Assembly: GCF_040802235.1 (NCBI RefSeq)
Contig: NC_133163.1
Location: 41,498,501-41,562,500 of the forward strand
Origin: Manis javanica
Lineage: Eukaryota; Chordata; Mammalia; Pholidota; Manidae
Direction of reading: 5' to 3'
Length of the DNA: 64,000 nt
Under the pieces are notes generated by a model. The model made no database searches. It saw nothing but the letters and a program-made list of their open reading frames with translations, and was not told the origin of the DNA. Made by a program: the position numbers and the translations under genes. This document shows, piece after piece, positions 27,224 through 38,229 of this stretch; position 1 is the stretch's first letter; each line of letters begins with the position of its first letter.

Positions 27224-30200
27224 ATGGCAATACATACATATCTATCAATAATCACCCTAAATGTAAATGTACTGAATGCACTAATCAAAAGACACAGAGC
27301 AATAGAATGGATAAAAAAGGAAGACGCATCTATATGCTGCCTACAAAAGACTCATTTCAAACCCAAAGACATACACAGACTAAAAGTGAAGGGATGGGAA
27401 AAGATATTTCATGAAAACAATAGGGAGAAAAAAGGAGGAGTTGCAATACTTGTATCAGATAAAACAGACTTCAAAACAGAGAAAGTAACAAGAGACAAAG
27501 AAGGACATTATATAATGACAAAGGGATCAGTTCAAGAAGATATAACAATTATAAATATCCATGTACCCAACATAGGAGCACCCAAATATGTACAACAAAT
27601 ACTAATAGAATTAAAGGGAATAATAGAATGCAACACATTCATTTTAGGAGACTTCAACACACCACTCACTCCAAAGGACAGATCCACCAGGCAAAAAATA
27701 AGTAAGGAGACAGAGGCACTGAATAACACATTAGAAAAGATGTACCTAAAAGACATGTATAGAACACACCATCCAAAAGCAGTAGGATACACATTCTTCT
27801 CAAGTGCACATGGAACATTTTCCAGAATAGATCACATAGCAGGCCACAAAAAGAGCCTCAGCAAATTCAAAAATATTGAAATTGTACCAATTAACTTCTC
27901 AGATCACAAAGGTATGAAACTAGAAATAAATTGTTCAAAGAAACAAAAAATCTCACAAACACAAGAAGGCTTAACAACATGCTTCTAAATAATCAATGAA
28001 TCAATAACCAAATTAAAGCAGAGATCAAGCAATATATGGAGACAAATGAAAATAACAACTCAATGACCCAACTTCTGTGGGACGCAGCGAAGGCAGTTCT
28101 AAGAGGAAAGTATATAGTAATCCAGGCCTATTTAAAGAAGGAATAAGAATCCCAAATGAACAGTCTAAATTCACAATTATTGAAACTAGAAAAAGAAGAA
28201 CAAATGAGGCCCAAAGTCAGTAGAAAGAGGGACATAACAAAGATCAGAGAAGAAATAAATAAAATTGAGAAGAATAAAACAAGAGAAAGAATTAATGATA
28301 CCAAGAGCTGTTTCTTTGAGAAAACAAACAAAATAGATATACCCCTAGCCAGAATTATCAAGAAAAAAGAGAATCTACATACATAAACAAATTCAGAAAT
28401 GAGAAAGGAAAAGTCACTGCAGACACCACAGAAATACTAAGTATTATTAGAGAATACTATGAAAAATTATATGCTAACAAACTGAATAATCTAGAAGAAA
28501 TGGACAACTTTCTAGAAAAACACAACCTTGCAAGGCTGACCAAGGAAGAAACACAAAATCTAAACAGACCAATTACCAGCAACAAAATTGAATCGGTAAT
28601 CAAAAACTACCCAAGAACAAAATGCAGGGCCAGATGGATTCACCCCTGAATTTTATCAGACACTTAGAGAAGACCCATTCTCCTTAAAGTTTTCCAAAAA
28701 ATAGAAGAGGAGGGAATACTTCCAAACTCATTCTATGAAGCCAGCATCACTCTAATACCAAAACCAGGCAAAGACACAACAGCAAAAAAAAAAGAAAACT
28801 ACAGACCAATATCCCTGATGAACATAGATGCAAAAATACTCAACAAAATATTAACAAACAGAATTCAAAAATACATCAAGAGGATCATACACCATGACCA
28901 AGTGGGGTTCATCCCAGGGATGCAAGAATGGTACAACATTAAAAAATCCATCAACATCATCCACTACATTCAAGGACAAAAATCACATGATCATCTCCAT
29001 AGATCCTGAAAAAGCATTTGATAAAATTCAACATACATTCATGATAAAAACTCTCAACAAAATGGGTATAGAGGGCAAGTGCCTAAACACAATTATGGCC
29101 ATACATGACAAACCCACAGCCAACATCATACTCAACAGCGCTTCTAAGATCGGGAAAAAGACAAGGATGCCCACTCTCCCCACATTTATTCAACATAGTA
29201 CTGGATGTCCTATCCATGGCAATCAGACACCTCAAAGAAATAAAAGGCATCTTGATTGGTAAAGAAGAAGCTAAACTGTCACTGTTTGTAGGTGACATGA
29301 TACTGTACATAAAAAACCCTAAAGATTCCACTCCAAACTATTAGAACTAATATCTGAATTCAGCAAAGTTGCAGGATATAAAATTAATACACAGAAATCT
29401 GTTGCATTCCTATACACTAATGATGAACTAGCAGAAAGAGAAATCAGGAAAATAATTAAATTCACAAGTGCACCAAAAAGAATAAAATACCGAGGAATAA
29501 ACCTAATAAAGGAAGTGAAAGACCTATACCCTGAAAAGTACAAGATACTCTTGAAAGAAATTAAAGATCACACTAATAAATGGAAATTCATCCCATGCTC
29601 TTAGCTAGGAAGAATTAATATTATCAAAATGGCCATCCTGTCTAAAGCAATCTACAGATTCAATGCAATCCCTATCAAAATACCAAGAGCATTCTTCAAC
29701 AAACTAGAACAAATAGTTCTAAAAATCACATGGAACCACAAAACACCCCAAATAGCCAAAGCAATCCTGAGAAGGAAGAATAAAATAGGGGTATTATGCT
29801 CCCCAACTTCAAGCTCTACTATAAAGCCACAGTAATCAAGACAATTTGGTACTGGCACAAGAACAGATAAATAGATCAATAGAACAGCATAGAGAGCCCA
29901 GATATAAACCCACATATATGGCCAATATACGATAAAGGAGCCATGGACATACAATGGGGAAATGACACCCTCTTCAACAGCTGCTGTTGGCAAAACTGGA
30001 CAGCTACTTGTAAGAGAATGGAGCTGTATTACTGTCTAACTCCATACACAAAAGTAAACTCAAAATGGATCAAAGACCTGAATGTAGGTCATCAAACCAT
30101 AAAACTCTTAGAAGGAAATATATGCAAAACTCTCTTGAATATAAGCATAAGCAACTTCTTCATGAACATATCTCCCCAGGCAAGGGAAACAAAAGCAAAA

Positions 30201-31007
30201 ATGAACAAGTGGGGCTACATTAAACTAAAAAGCTTCTGTACAGCAAAGGACAACATCAGTAGAACAAAGAGGCATTATACAGTATGGAAGAATATATTCA
30301 TAAATGACATATCCGATAAGGGGTTGACATCCAAAATATAGAAACAGCTCATGTACCTTAACAATCAAAGAGCAAATAACTCAATTAAAAAATGGGCAGA
30401 GGATGTGAACAAACACTTCTCCAAAGAAGAAATTCAGATGGCCAACAGGCACATGAAAAGATGGTCCACATCACTAATTATCAGGGGAATGCAAATTAAA
30501 ACCACAATGAGATATCACCTCAGATCAGTTAGGATGGCCAACCTTGAAAAGACTAGGAACAACAAATGCTGGTGAGGATGTGGAGAAAGAGGAATCCTAT
30601 TACACAGCTGGTGGAAATATAAATTAGTTCAACCATTGTGGAAAACAGTATGGAGGTTCCTTAGAAAACTAAATATAGAAATACCATTTGACCTAGGAAT
30701 TCCACTCCTAAGAACTTACCCTAAGAAAACAGGATCTCAGATTCAAAAAGATATATGCACCTCTATGTTTATCACAGCACTATTTACAATAGCCAAGATA
30801 TGGAAGCAACCTAAGTGTCCATCAGTAGATGAATGGATAAAGAAGATGTGGTACATATACACAATGAAATATTATTCAGCCATAAGAAGAAAACAAATCC
30901 TACCATTTGCAACAACATGGATGGAGCTAGAGGGTATTATGCTCAATGAAATAAGCCAGGTGGAGAAAGGCAAGTATCAAATGATTTCATTCATCTGTGG
31001 AGTATAA
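27224..31007 (+). pseudogene. L1 D ORF2, catalytic residues lost in both domains
   Basis: An uninterrupted endonuclease domain runs from MAIHTYLSIITLN (27224) to 27988, including GDFNTPLT and SDHKG, but the catalytic Glu of the QETH motif is Lys (QKTH, codon 42, 27347-27349). The RT core (28894-29344, two frames) has FVGD instead of FADD at 29285-29296, losing the first catalytic Asp. Other pieces: 28156-28386, 28818-29009, 29629-29835, 29943-30341, 30351-30575 and the C-terminal end 30636-31007. Stops and shifts separate them. Confidence 0.92.
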
Positions 31008-31342
31008 CAACAAAGCCAAAACTGAAGGAACAAAACAGCAGCAGACTTACAGAACCCAAGAATGGACTAACAGTTATGAAAGGGAAAGGGACTGCAAGGG
31101 GAGGGATGAGGGGATAAAGGGGCAATACGATTAGCACATGTAATATAGGGGGGAGCATGGGGAAGGAAGTATAGCATAGAGAAGATAAGTAGTGACTCTG
31201 TAGCATCTTACTATGCTGATTGACCATGACTGTAATGGGGTATGTGGTGGGGACTTGATAATAGGGGGAATGTAGTAATCACAATGTTGGTCATGTTTAA
31301 CCTGAGCATAGGATTGCATATCAATGGTACCTTAATAAAAAA

Positions 31343-31355
31343 AAGTATTCCTTTT
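31343..31355 (+). repeat. Target-site duplication of L1 D, right copy
   Basis: AAGTATTCCTTTT after the A tail, identical to 25041-25053. Confidence 0.9.
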
Positions 31356-31639
31356 AAAGGTGGTTGAGAGAAATTCCATGGAAGTAATATATAATGGTAG
31401 GGGCAGCTAAGGAGAGGAGCTGTGATGAAGTTTCAAGCTCAAGTCCCTTTGAGATAGGTCAAGTCTAGGGTCCAAATGAAGTCTATTGTCCAGTCACTTG
31501 GGAATGGTCTCATCTATCATGCTGTCAGCATGAGTCTTCCGTGCTGGAATGAGTAAAAAGCCTGTAGAAGAGTGGGGTGGGGTGGGGAGATAAGAGCATG
31601 GATTCTGGAATAGGGCAGTGCTGGCCTCATCCATCCATC

Positions 31640-31860
31640 TATGCACTCAAGAGATAAGAACTGACCACCTACTACATGCCAGGTACTGTTCTAGACTATA
31701 GAGATTTCAGCAGTGAAGGAAACAATTTCAATGCCATCATATTCCAGTTGGGTGTAGGGCAAATGACAAACAAATAAGGAAATAAACACTGAACATGTCA
31801 AGAGGCGATAAGTGCTATAAAGAAAAATAGGTAAGAGTGAAGAGGGATAGTGAGTGATAA
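31640..31860 (+). repeat. Ancient interspersed repeat, 5' part
   Basis: Contains CTACTACATGCCAGGTACTG, CAGCAGTGAAGGAAACAA, AATAAGGAAATAAACACTG and GCGATAAGTGCTATAAAG, the 5' part of the same repeat as 24050-24960. 31356-31639 holds nothing recognised apart from a short CCATC run. Confidence 0.5.
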
Positions 31861-32035
31861 GAGACTTTGGGAAAGTTATGTAACTTCCCTAAACCCTAGT
31901 TTCCTCATCTATAAAATAAAGATAAGAGTACCGACCATAGAGGGTTTTTAAGGATTGAATGGGAAAATGCATATCAAGTGTTTTGTATAGTGCTGGCACA
32001 TATAGAGCACTCAAAACAGATTAACTCTTACTTTT
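31861..32035 (+). repeat. MIR SINE
   Basis: Sense MIR core: TTGGGAAAGTTATGTAACTT, TTTCCTCATCTATAAAATAA, AGTGCTGGCACATATAGAGC. Confidence 0.75.
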
Positions 32036-33344
32036 ATGTAACTGGAAAGAATCTATACCAAGAAACAATGACCCTCAGGATGGGCTGCAAACGAGTGTCT
32101 TTTTTAGGAAAGGGATAAGACCATTTCAATGAAATGCACTAAGAAAAAACCTCCACAGCTCCAAAGGCCTCCAAACAGTTATACTCTTTTAACTCAGTAG
32201 TGATGCTTTAATCAACAAGCTATGTCAGTAAAATGTACCATCCTATTAAAAGGTGTTTGTTAATGTGCATTTTGGGAAGACTTTTACAAGTGTTCATTCA
32301 CTTCAGTTAAAAAGTCAGTTTTAGAACTTTAAAAGAGAACTTTTTAGTCTGGGGACATAAAAAAAATCACTTTGATTACTGTTAATTGGCAAAAAGAGTA
32401 ACATTCATATCCAGTTTTGGAGTCTAACTTTTTTTAAGGAAAGATATAATATCTTAATAAATCATCTTTAAAGCAAATATAAATCTTTTACTTATATTAA
32501 ATGTAGTTTGATGCTTTATAAGTTTGACATTTGTAATTTCCACAGTCATGTCATTACTCTATGACATAATTGTTTCAACAGCTGTTTTCAGGTTTGTTTT
32601 TCAAAAAGGAGACTATTCCTTGATTTCATGGGTTTTCAGTACGTCATTTAACCTGGCATGCATTTAAGCTGTGGATAACATTGAGTCAGACCATGCATTT
32701 GAAACTTCCTCAGACATATATTTTTTAGACATTTGAAATTCACATTTTTTTGCTTTAAAAATATTTAAAATTCATAAACAAATTTCATGTTTTCTGTTCT
32801 TTGATGTTGGATTTATAAGACTAAAGAACAGAAAAGCAAAAAGTAATTTATTCTAAGTAATACAAGTGATAATACAGCATTTTTAATGTCATTTAAGATT
32901 TTGCCTGTACATTGCATGTATATTTAAAAAAATACACATAGCTTTCTAAAAGCCTTTTAGGTTTAGATAATACATGTCATCACAAAGTTTTAGTTTCTGA
33001 CTCTAATCCTCAAACACTTGGTAACCCATTATTATATCTCTTGTTATTTGCAAACTGAGAGGAACACAAACAAAGCATTTTTCTGTAAAACAACATAAGA
33101 CAGGCAGAGAAAAGAAGTTTCCTCAGAAGAGCACAGCATCTCAAACTCTCTATTCAGAATAAGTAACTGCATGTGGCGCAGGTGACATTTACTAATTTAG
33201 GGTATTCTTCTATAATAAATAGAGCGACTTTAAATTGCCTGGATTTGGGCTTTTCTGCATGCAGATAAAGACTGGTTTCTTATATACTACACATTTAAAC
33301 ATTTAAAAGGAAACAAAATTAAATAATCTTAATTTACGTAGATG
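32036..33344. other. AT-rich intron, nothing recognised
   Basis: 1.3 kb of AT-rich sequence with many T and A runs. No exon or repeat family I can name. Confidence 0.5.
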
Positions 33345-33510
33345 AAAGATCTTAACCCAGAGTCCATGGATAGGGGACCAGAGATTCGTGGATACCCTGA
33401 TAGGTTATGCAAATTATTTTCATACAAGTACAGTTTGGCAGGGAAATAGGTGGCCATAGCTATCAGTGTCTTAAAGGGGTTTGTGGCCCCCAAATATTTC
33501 AGAATCATTG
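33345..33510 (+). repeat. Ancient mammalian repeat of uncertain family
   Basis: TTAACCCAGAGTCCATGGAT ... AAAGGGGTTTGTGGCCCCCA is a familiar mammalian-wide block (often seen next to 'AATCATTGAC'). Family not assigned. Confidence 0.4.
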
Positions 33511-33779
33511 ACTTAAAGGATACCCCAGCCCCATATGTGAATCACATTCTCTGAGTTGTTTTTCAGCAGTAATGGTGGAATATAGGACTCTTCCTGGTAA
33601 CTGTGAATGCTTTATTAGTTACAGCAAATCTATTTCAGCATTTAGCAAATTGCACTGCAATGATCTGTTTATGTGTCTGTCATATTCCACTGACAATATA
33701 TTCCTTAAGACTGATACTGATTGTTTTTGCCCTCTGTGTGACTAGAACAGTAGGTATCTGTGACCTCTTCACCTTGTAT

Positions 33780-33935
33780 TACCATTATTTTCTTGTGGGT
33801 CTCTTGTTCCTGTTAAGTATGTGCTCCATGAGGGCAGTAACATTGTCTTATTTACCTCTGCATTCTACAAAGTTTTAGCATAATGGTAGATACTTAGTGG
33901 GCCTTTAAAAGATTGCTGAACCAAACTGAGTTGTT
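33780..33935 (+). repeat. L2 LINE 3' end
   Basis: GTGCTCCATGAGGGCAGTAA, TCTTATTTACCTCTGCATTC and TAGATACTTAGTGGGCC are the 3'-terminal landmarks of L2. The plus frame at 33603-33878 overlaps it and is not a gene. 33936-35017 shows nothing recognised. Confidence 0.65.
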
Positions 33936-35017
33936 TCTACCTAGAGAGTCTGGTTTCTCAATAGCTAACAGCTTGCTTAGATTCAAGCTGACCAGATCTT
34001 GTCTTTAAAATCAGCTCTGAGTTCCACCAATGCAGTTGCTTCCCAGCTGTCCATGAAAATGTTAAAGTATTTCAGCTGTGTTTCACTGAGTTCTTGAAGC
34101 ATTTTTCCTGTTCACCCTGGGCTCTTCTACTCTTGCTTTAATTCCTTGTTTGAGCAGCTGCTAAACTGTCCTGCTGTATTCAATTCTCCTCACATACTTA
34201 ACCCCACCCTGCAGATTTTGCAACACCATAGCTTTAGTGCTTGAAAACAAATACTGCAAGTCTTGATGAAGAAGGTGCCTGGCCATTTGATGTTAAGTAT
34301 AGTATGTAATTTTTGTCTCTGCTCTCCAGAATTAGTCACTATTAAACACTTCTTTCCCTTTATGTCTACAAAGGTGATTTAAAATGTTACCTGTAGTCTC
34401 ATCCCAAAATATGTGTTAGACATATAAATCCTACAATGTTTTTAAATTTACTATTTATTTCCTTTTTAAAATGAATTGACAGATGTTTATTTTAAAATTT
34501 ATAATTTAAGATGAAAATAAAGCTGCTCCTATAGGAAGAATATATGTATCAGCACCTGGAAAAACAACTCCAATTCTTTTTCCTCTAAAAAGCAATAGTT
34601 AATGTGAAAGATTTGTTTCTTCTTTTGCCAGGCTCCAGCTGCTTCACTTTGTTTAAAACTGACTTCAAAGTTTAAACACTGTCCTGTCCCAACAAATAAC
34701 CTCCCCCAGATGGAATTATCTCAAATACTGTCCTCAGTGCTCTGAATACCACACCTGCAGCCTTTTAATTCAACATTTTATAAACTTTCCAGAGGGAAAT
34801 CATTTTTTTCAGTCCCTAGCTTGTGCCTTTTGTAGAGTGGAGTTGAGTGGATGAAGGGAGTTCCATAACTGGGGTGAGTTTATAGATAGTTTAGATGAAT
34901 TAAAAATTGGAATTAGTTCTTTCTACTGTGATGATTATTATGAAAGAAGTCATAAGGAAGTGAAAAAATCTAAATAGAATGAATAAAAGCATGTGGTATG
35001 TGTATATGTATATATAT

Positions 35018-35019
35018 TG

Positions 35020-35068
<49 letters not shown>
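35018..35068. repeat. (TA)n-(CA)n microsatellite
   Basis: A short TATATA stretch runs into about 20 uninterrupted CA units. The two small frames over it are low-complexity artefacts. 35069-35714 holds nothing else recognised. Confidence 0.95.
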
Positions 35069-36885
35069 GGAATATTACTCAACCAAGTTCACAACTTTCA
35101 AAGTAAAAATCTTATATGTAAATACAGATGTGCGGCACAGACTGGACTCAATTTGTGTCCAATCCATACCACTGGTGAAGCTACCTGAAAATTTTTTTCA
35201 TAAAATCAGTTAAGTCTAGAAATAATCCTGACTCATTCCTATTCACTACAAAGAACACAAAGCAAATGCAAGCCCCCAGTTACCCTCATAAAACCAGGTA
35301 AACAGAAGCCCTGATCCAACCAATATCCTTAACATAAAAAAGGAAGTTAAACAGCTGATTTTTAATGACTATCAACAGAAAATTACTTAGCCTAATGAAT
35401 TATTATCTTTATGCATCAAAGATTAGGGTAAGGGATAAGCAAGGGATCAGGAGAAAATGCGCAATTTGTATTAAATAAAAGAAACTCATGGGCTATTTCT
35501 TCCAAGGTTATAAGTTTTCACAGGCTCTCTTACTTAAGGATTTAATCATTACAAAAAGTATAGAAACTTCCTTCACTCTAGGCCAGTCTGGGGCATACTG
35601 CCCAACACAATCTATGTGAAACAACAAATAAAGTTGTCAGAGAACATAAAAAACACTACACTGTTAAACCAGAGACAATTTTTAACATTAAAATGAAATG
35701 GTCCAGATAAAAAATTATAGCAGAGTAGGAAGGCAAGGCAGAATTCTCCCACATACACACCATGAAAGCAAGTACAGCAAATACAACTAAATCTGAAAAT
35801 GACCGGAAGACAGCAGAACAGGCAACCTACACCTGGTGAAGAAGAGAAGACCACACAGGGAAGGGTAAAGTGGCAGAGCTATGATCTCTCAGGACCCAAA
35901 GCCCCTCCTGATCCCAGCCCACAAGCAGGAGGGAGAGGAACAGAGTAGGGAGGGGATAGGTGCTCAGGAACCCTGCACACCTGGCCCTGGAGATCTGCTC
36001 TGAAACACGAGTCCACATTGCCTCAGGCTTTGGTGATTAACAGGGCTGGACATGAGGGAGAGTTGGAGCACTCTGGGAGGCTGAGATTCCTGTCAGTCGT
36101 GGAGGACAGACTCACTCCTGTGAGACCCAACACAGAGGTGGCAGTTTGAAAGATTTACCAGCAGGGGGAAGTGTGAAAAATGTTCTGGGGTTGGAAGGAG
36201 CTCTCTCCAAAGGAGAAAGGACAGGTGGATGATGCTTCCCCAGCCCTCTTCTCAGCCCAACTGCTCAGGAGCTCACAGGAGCCAGCCCCAGCGGTCCATC
36301 TCCCTTACTAGCAGCTCAGCTCAGCCCCACAGCAGCACTTTCCTGCACACCCACCCAGCTGCCTTAACCCAGTAGCAGTCAGACTTTGCAGCCTGGCAGG
36401 CAGAGGAAGATTTTTCCCAGCTTTCCTAGACCTCTCTCATCCCAGATAAGGTACCTGCAAGAGCTAACTCCATATGCTCTTCTCCCTAGCTGGTGGCACA
36501 GCAGCTTTGTGCTCCCCTGTGCACCAACCAGCCTGCCCCACCAGCCCAGCAGCACCACCACTGCTGCACAGCAAGCAGAGGGTGCCCCCACCCACAATGA
36601 TCCCAAAAGAAGCACCACCACTTGGCTCGCAAAGGGCTAGTTGAGGAGAACTGCCAGCCTTTGTTGACAGACATCTACTCCCAGCAGACAGGCAGACAGG
36701 CGGCCTTGCCCACAGCCCACCAACAGCAACTGGGGTCCCACCACAAAGGAGAACCAGGCAATGGTGAGCAGAGTATTGAGTTTCTGGGTATGACAGCATG
36801 CTTTCTTCATGAAGCCATTACTGTCAGAACAGGAAGCATAGTGATCTATCTAATTCAAAGGAAGAAACACAGAAACCCAGACAAA

Positions 36886-37812
36886 ATGAGGAGGCAGAGG
36901 AATATGTTTCAAACAAAAGAACAAAATAAGACATCAGAAAGAAGCCTAAATGAAGCATAGGTTAGTAATCTTCTTGACAAACATTTCAAAGTAACAGTCA
37001 TAAAGATGCTCACTGGTCTGGGGAAAAGAACTGATGATCACAATGAGAACTTCAACAAAGAAACAGAAGAACTGAAAAAGAGCCAATCAGAGCAGAAGAA
37101 TACAATAACTGAAATGAGAAATACAATGGTAGGAATGACTAGTACAATAAAGTAAAATGACTTTACAATAAAGTAAAATGACTTTACAATAAAGTAAAAA
37201 GACAATCAATGAGATGGAAATTAGAGAACAACAGAATAACTAAACTGAGGAACAGAGAAAAAAGAATTTTTAAAAATGAGAAGATGGTAAGAGAGTTATG
37301 TGATAGCTCTAAGTGAAACAATGTTTGCATAATAGGGGTCCCAGAATGAGAGGAGACACACAAAAGAGTAGAAAGTCTCCTTTAAAAAATAAAAGCTGAC
37401 AACTTCCCCATATGGGGAAGGAAACAGACACCTAGGTCATGAAGTGCAGAGACACCCTAACTAAAGGAACCCCAGGAAGGCAACACCAAGACACATAGTA
37501 ATAAAAATGGCCAAGATTAAAGATAAACAGAGAATCTTAAAAGGAGCAAGAGAGAAGCAGACAGTTACCTATAAGGGAAAATCCAAAAGGCTATCAGATT
37601 TCTTAGCAGAGAAACTTTACAAGCCAAAAGGGAATGGCATGAAAGTATTGAAATAGAAGAACCTTCAACCAAGAATCCTCTACACAGAAATGTTATCATT
37701 CAGAATTGAAGAACAGATTAAAAGTTTCCCAGATAAACTAAAGTTAAGAGAAGTCACCACCACTAAATCAGCCTTACAGGATATGTCAAAGGGACTGCTA
37801 TAGATGGAAATG
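36886..37812 (+). pseudogene. L1 E ORF1, degraded, with tandem expansion
   Basis: Starts MRRQRNMFQTKEQNKTSE and stops after 24 codons. The conserved order is still traceable: coiled-coil region (about 37010-37260), an ERRKKRIF-like block, GVPE near 37335, the PRHIVIKMAKIKDKQR-equivalent near 37490-37540, and the C-terminal block to about 37812. A 20-bp unit is tandemly repeated three times inside the coiled-coil region (37144-37203). Many stops and shifts. Confidence 0.75.
37144..37203 (+). repeat. Three tandem copies of a 20-bp unit inside L1 E ORF1
   Basis: ACAATAAAGTAAAATGACTT twice exactly, then a third copy diverging in its last bases. The other L1s lack it, so it arose after insertion, probably by replication slippage. 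Confidence 0.9.
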
Positions 37813-38229
37813 TTCTTAAGCCTAAATATTTTTCATCAGTGAAAACTACAGTTAAGGTAGCAGACCAATTACTAAGCAAGTTTCAAGTTAAAGTAACAAT
37901 CAACTATACACAAAATTAGTCAAGGGATACACAAAAGATATAGTTTATGACATGTTATACATAAAGTGTGGAGGAGGAATAAAGAAATAGTAGTTTTAGA
38001 TTGTGTTTGAAATAAAGCAACTATCAGTTTAATATAGACTGTTATTTAGGAAACTCTCTATGAACCTTATGGTAACTACAAACCTAAAACCTTTAACAGA
38101 TACACAAAAAATTTTTTAAAGAAATTCAAGCATAACACTAAAGAAAACCATCAAATAACAAGAGAAGAATATAAGAGAAGAATAAAGAAACAGAGGAACT
38201 ACAAAAACAGCCAGAAAACAATCAATACA

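Larger units (their letters stand above)
25054..31342 (+). mobile_element. L1 'D': full-length LINE-1 with 13-bp TSD
   Basis: 6.29 kb between perfect 13-bp direct repeats. 5' UTR 25054-26049, ORF1 26050-26916, ORF2 27224-31007, 3' UTR, short A tail. The 5' end (AAAAAGATGGTGGCATGAG, then GAAATCTCCTCCCAAAACC) is intermediate: it keeps the start of L1 B/C but has the next block of L1 G. The two ORFs are the least damaged of the TSD-bearing copies, yet catalytic residues are lost. Inside the host intron, antisense to the gene. Confidence 0.96.

Noticed and set aside
37144-37203. Possible CRISPR-like repeat array
   Set aside because: The repeats are directly tandem without spacers, in mammalian DNA, and lie within a dead L1 ORF1.
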